Positions 4,635 through 6,315 of a stretch of 6,315 bases of DNA are shown piece after piece. A program made the translations under genes and the position numbers. This DNA comes from Christensenella sp. UBA4636. GTDB lineage: Bacteria > Bacillota > Clostridia > Christensenellales > Borkfalkiaceae. Each line of letters opens with the position of its first letter. The first letter of the stretch is position 1. The DNA is taken from NCBI GenBank assembly GCA_002405915.1, contig DHMS01000014.1, positions 1-6,315 on the forward strand, read 5' to 3'. The notes beneath the pieces are model-generated. The model worked only from the letters and a program-made list of their open reading frames with translations, had not been told where the DNA came from and ran no database searches.

Positions 4635-6315
4635 TTATTTTTCCTCTTGCATAATTCCGCCGTCTACTTTGTAAATTCGGTCCGCAATCGCCATAGTAGA
4701 TTCTCTGTGCGACACCAAAATTATGCTCTTTTTATTTTTCTGTTCTTTTAACGCCTTTAAGATGATACCTTCGTTAATGCTGTCCACGTTGCTCGTCGGC
4801 TCGTCTAAAAGTATAAGTTCGCTGCCGCGCAAGAATGCGCGCGCAAGGCCGATACGTTGTTTTTCGCCCGCGGAAAGGTTGTCGCCGAGCGCGCCCACTT
4901 GCGTTTTGTAGCCGTCGGGCAAAGTCATTATAAAGTCGTGCACCGAAGCCATTTTGCAAGCGTTTTCGATTTCTTCCTTAGAAGCGTTCGGCTTTGCAAT
5001 GCGCAAGTTGTCCTCTATCGTTTCTTCAAAAAGATATGTGCTTTGCGAAACCATAGTCACGTTTTTCAAAAGCGAATTAGTATTTATTTTGTCAATATCG
5101 ATATCGTCGTAGTTTATTTCGCCGCCGCTTCTTTCCCAAAATCTCAAAAGGAGTTTTAAGAAAGTCGATTTGCCGCAACCGCTTTCGCCTACTATGCCGA
5201 TAATTTCGCCCTTTTCGGCGTGCATTTTTATATCTTTCAAAACCTCCGTCCGTCCGTCGTAACTAAACGAAAGGTCCTCTACTTCAAGCTTTTCGTAATC
5301 GAAATCTTTTCCGTTTTTGACTTCTTCCACCGCGGGCTTTTCGGCAAGCAGGTTAAGCACTCTGTCGCCGCTCGCGAAAGTCTGCGTAAGATTGCCGGGA
5401 AGCGAACCGACCGCGATAACGGGACCGAACGACGAGAAAACCGTCACCATGCCGATTATCATTCTGCCGAGCGAAAGCATATCTTTTTTGACAAGCAAAA
5501 TTCCGACCGCAAGCGTGATAAGCACGAACACCGACACCGTGAGTTCGATTGCCGAACCCGCGCGCGTAATGTTGTGTTTCATCTTTTTCGTTTCTTTTAG
5601 GAGTCCGTCCGAACGCTTGTTTACTTCCTTTTCTCTTTCCTCGCCCGCATTGTTCAAAACGATGTCTTTAATGCCCTTGATACTGTCAAGGAAGTATGCC
5701 GAGAACGAAGCGAATTCCGCGCGGTATTTTACGCCGCTTTCTTTGAGCCGCCCAGACGAAATAAGCGGAACTACAATACCGATTGTAAGGAAGCCTACGA
5801 GAGCGACGAGCGCAAGATACCAGCTTGAAACAAAGCCGACGAAAATGAACACCGCCGTTGACACAAGCACCGCTATGCAGATGGGCGAAATGGTATGCGC
5901 ATAGAAAACTTCGAGCGTTTCGATGTCCGAAGTTATCATCGCTATGATACTGCCCTTTTGTTTGCTTTCGAGCTTAGCCGGGCAAAGAACTCTTAACGCG
6001 CCGAAGATTTTATCACGGAGAACCGCCAAAAGTCTGAACGCGATATAGTGGTTAGAATACTGTTCGAAGTATCTGAGCAAGCCGCGGAGAACGCCGCAAC
6101 CTATCGTAAGCCCGATTATCCACCCGTAAGAAAGCGCGATAGTTTCCCCGAGAGCCTTAGCGACCCCGACCGCGCCGAACACCGTTACGCCCATTGCGCA
6201 GACAAACCCCACGCTTCCGTTTATAACGGCTAAAATCATTATGTAAGACAAACTACCGAGAAGAAGTATAAGGCTTGCCATAATCTTTGCGCCGCTTCTT
6301 CTCAAAGCCTTTTTC
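4635..6315 (-). CDS. ABC half-transporter, membrane plus ATPase domain, CydC/IrtB-like (5' end unresolved)
   Basis: An exporter-fold (type IV) ABC half-transporter. Numbered from the TTG at 6305 it has 556 residues: membrane domain about 1-315 with six helices, then an ATPase with A-loop Y349, Walker A GESGCGKST (373-381), Q421, signature LSAGEKQR (477-484, A and E replacing G and Q of LSGGQ), Walker B LILLDEP (497-503), D-loop SNVD and H533. The stretch around 72-140 (LRYxEQYSxHYIAFRLL, then TSDIETLEVFYAHTISP) resembles the CydC-type half-transporters of Firmicutes. Such proteins usually work as heterodimers, so a partner gene is expected just beyond the right edge. The frame stays open to the last base; the TTG at 6305 lacks a well-spaced Shine-Dalgarno and the ATG at 6281 is preceded only by weak purines, so the true start probably lies outside. 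It is one base away from the S-component gene. CydDC exports thiols and IrtAB/YbtPQ import siderophores; the direction and cargo here are undetermined. Confidence 0.9.
   Translation of the reverse strand, partial: KKALRRSGAKIMASLILLLGSLSYIMILAVINGSVGFVCAMGVTVFGAVGVAKALGETIALSYGWIIGLTIGCGVLRGLLRYFEQYSNHYIAFRLLAVLRDKIFGALRVLCPAKLESKQKGSIIAMITSDIETLEVFYAHTISPICIAVLVSTAVFIFVGFVSSWYLALVALVGFLTIGIVVPLISSGRLKESGVKYRAEFASFSAYFLDSIKGIKDIVLNNAGEEREKEVNKRSDGLLKETKKMKHNITRAGSAIELTVSVFVLITLAVGILLVKKDMLSLGRMIIGMVTVFSSFGPVIAVGSLPGNLTQTFASGDRVLNLLAEKPAVEEVKNGKDFDYEKLEVEDLSFSYDGRTEVLKDIKMHAEKGEIIGIVGESGCGKSTFLKLLLRFWERSGGEINYDDIDIDKINTNSLLKNVTMVSQSTYLFEETIEDNLRIAKPNASKEEIENACKMASVHDFIMTLPDGYKTQVGALGDNLSAGEKQRIGLARAFLRGSELILLDEPTSNVDSINEGIILKALKEQKNKKSIILVSHRESTMAIADRIYKVDGGIMQEEK
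4641..4646 (-). promoter_or_regulatory. Ribosome binding site for the S component
   Basis: GAGGAA on the minus strand, 7 nt before the ATG at 4633-4631, overlapping the final codons of the upstream ABC gene. It supports translation of the charged N-terminal tail rather than an internal start. Confidence 0.65.

Noticed and set aside
5317..5904. 195-codon plus-strand open frame opposite the ABC half-transporter
   Set aside because: Antisense shadow of a well-supported membrane and ATPase gene; low-complexity Ser/Thr-rich translation with no coherent fold.

Overview
The window looks like a chromosomal segment of a low-to-moderate GC Gram-positive bacterium, most likely a clostridial Firmicute. 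The evidence is the gene families (an ECF-type importer, a Firmicutes-style ABC half-transporter and a large fused ATPase-permease), purine-rich Shine-Dalgarno sequences, consensus sigma-A promoter hexamers and use of TTG as a start codon. TGA is used as a stop, so the standard bacterial code applies. Every supported gene lies on the minus strand, so transcription runs from the right edge to the left edge. The species cannot be fixed from this sequence alone.

Right part (6315 to 1825): a tightly packed operon of at least four genes. It begins with an ABC half-transporter carrying a membrane domain and an ATPase domain (4635-6315, 5' end not resolved). After one untranslated base comes an integral membrane protein resembling ECF S components of the MptD/Trep_Strep type (3920-4633). 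An EcfT-type coupling protein follows (3246-3923), then a protein with two fused EcfA-type ATPase domains (1825-3249). The last two junctions are ATGA overlaps. S component, EcfT and EcfA-EcfA together make a complete group-I-like ECF importer with its own ATPases. Linkage of such a module to exporter-fold half-transporters recalls the streptococcal sia (heme) locus, so iron, heme or another metal chelate is a reasonable guess at the substrate. No residue here proves it.

Middle (1509-1824, 316 bp): the only intergenic region, and the most information-dense part of the window. It holds a textbook minus-strand promoter (TTGACA, 17 bp, TATAAT), four copies of an 18-bp dyad of the form NGTTAGC-N4-GCTAACN (two perfect, two imperfect), and a predicted leader of about 195 nt that can form five consecutive short stem-loops. 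One perfect dyad sits on the predicted transcription start, another sits just upstream of the ribosome binding site, and the two imperfect ones lie 22 bp apart upstream of the -35 box. This looks like a multi-operator switch for the next gene.

Left part (1508 to 1): a gene starting at TTG behind a strong ribosome binding site and running off the left edge. It encodes a MacB/FtsX-like fusion of an N-terminal ATPase, a linker, one transmembrane helix and the start of a large extracytoplasmic domain. It has its own promoter and is probably controlled separately from the ECF operon, by a regulator not present in the window.
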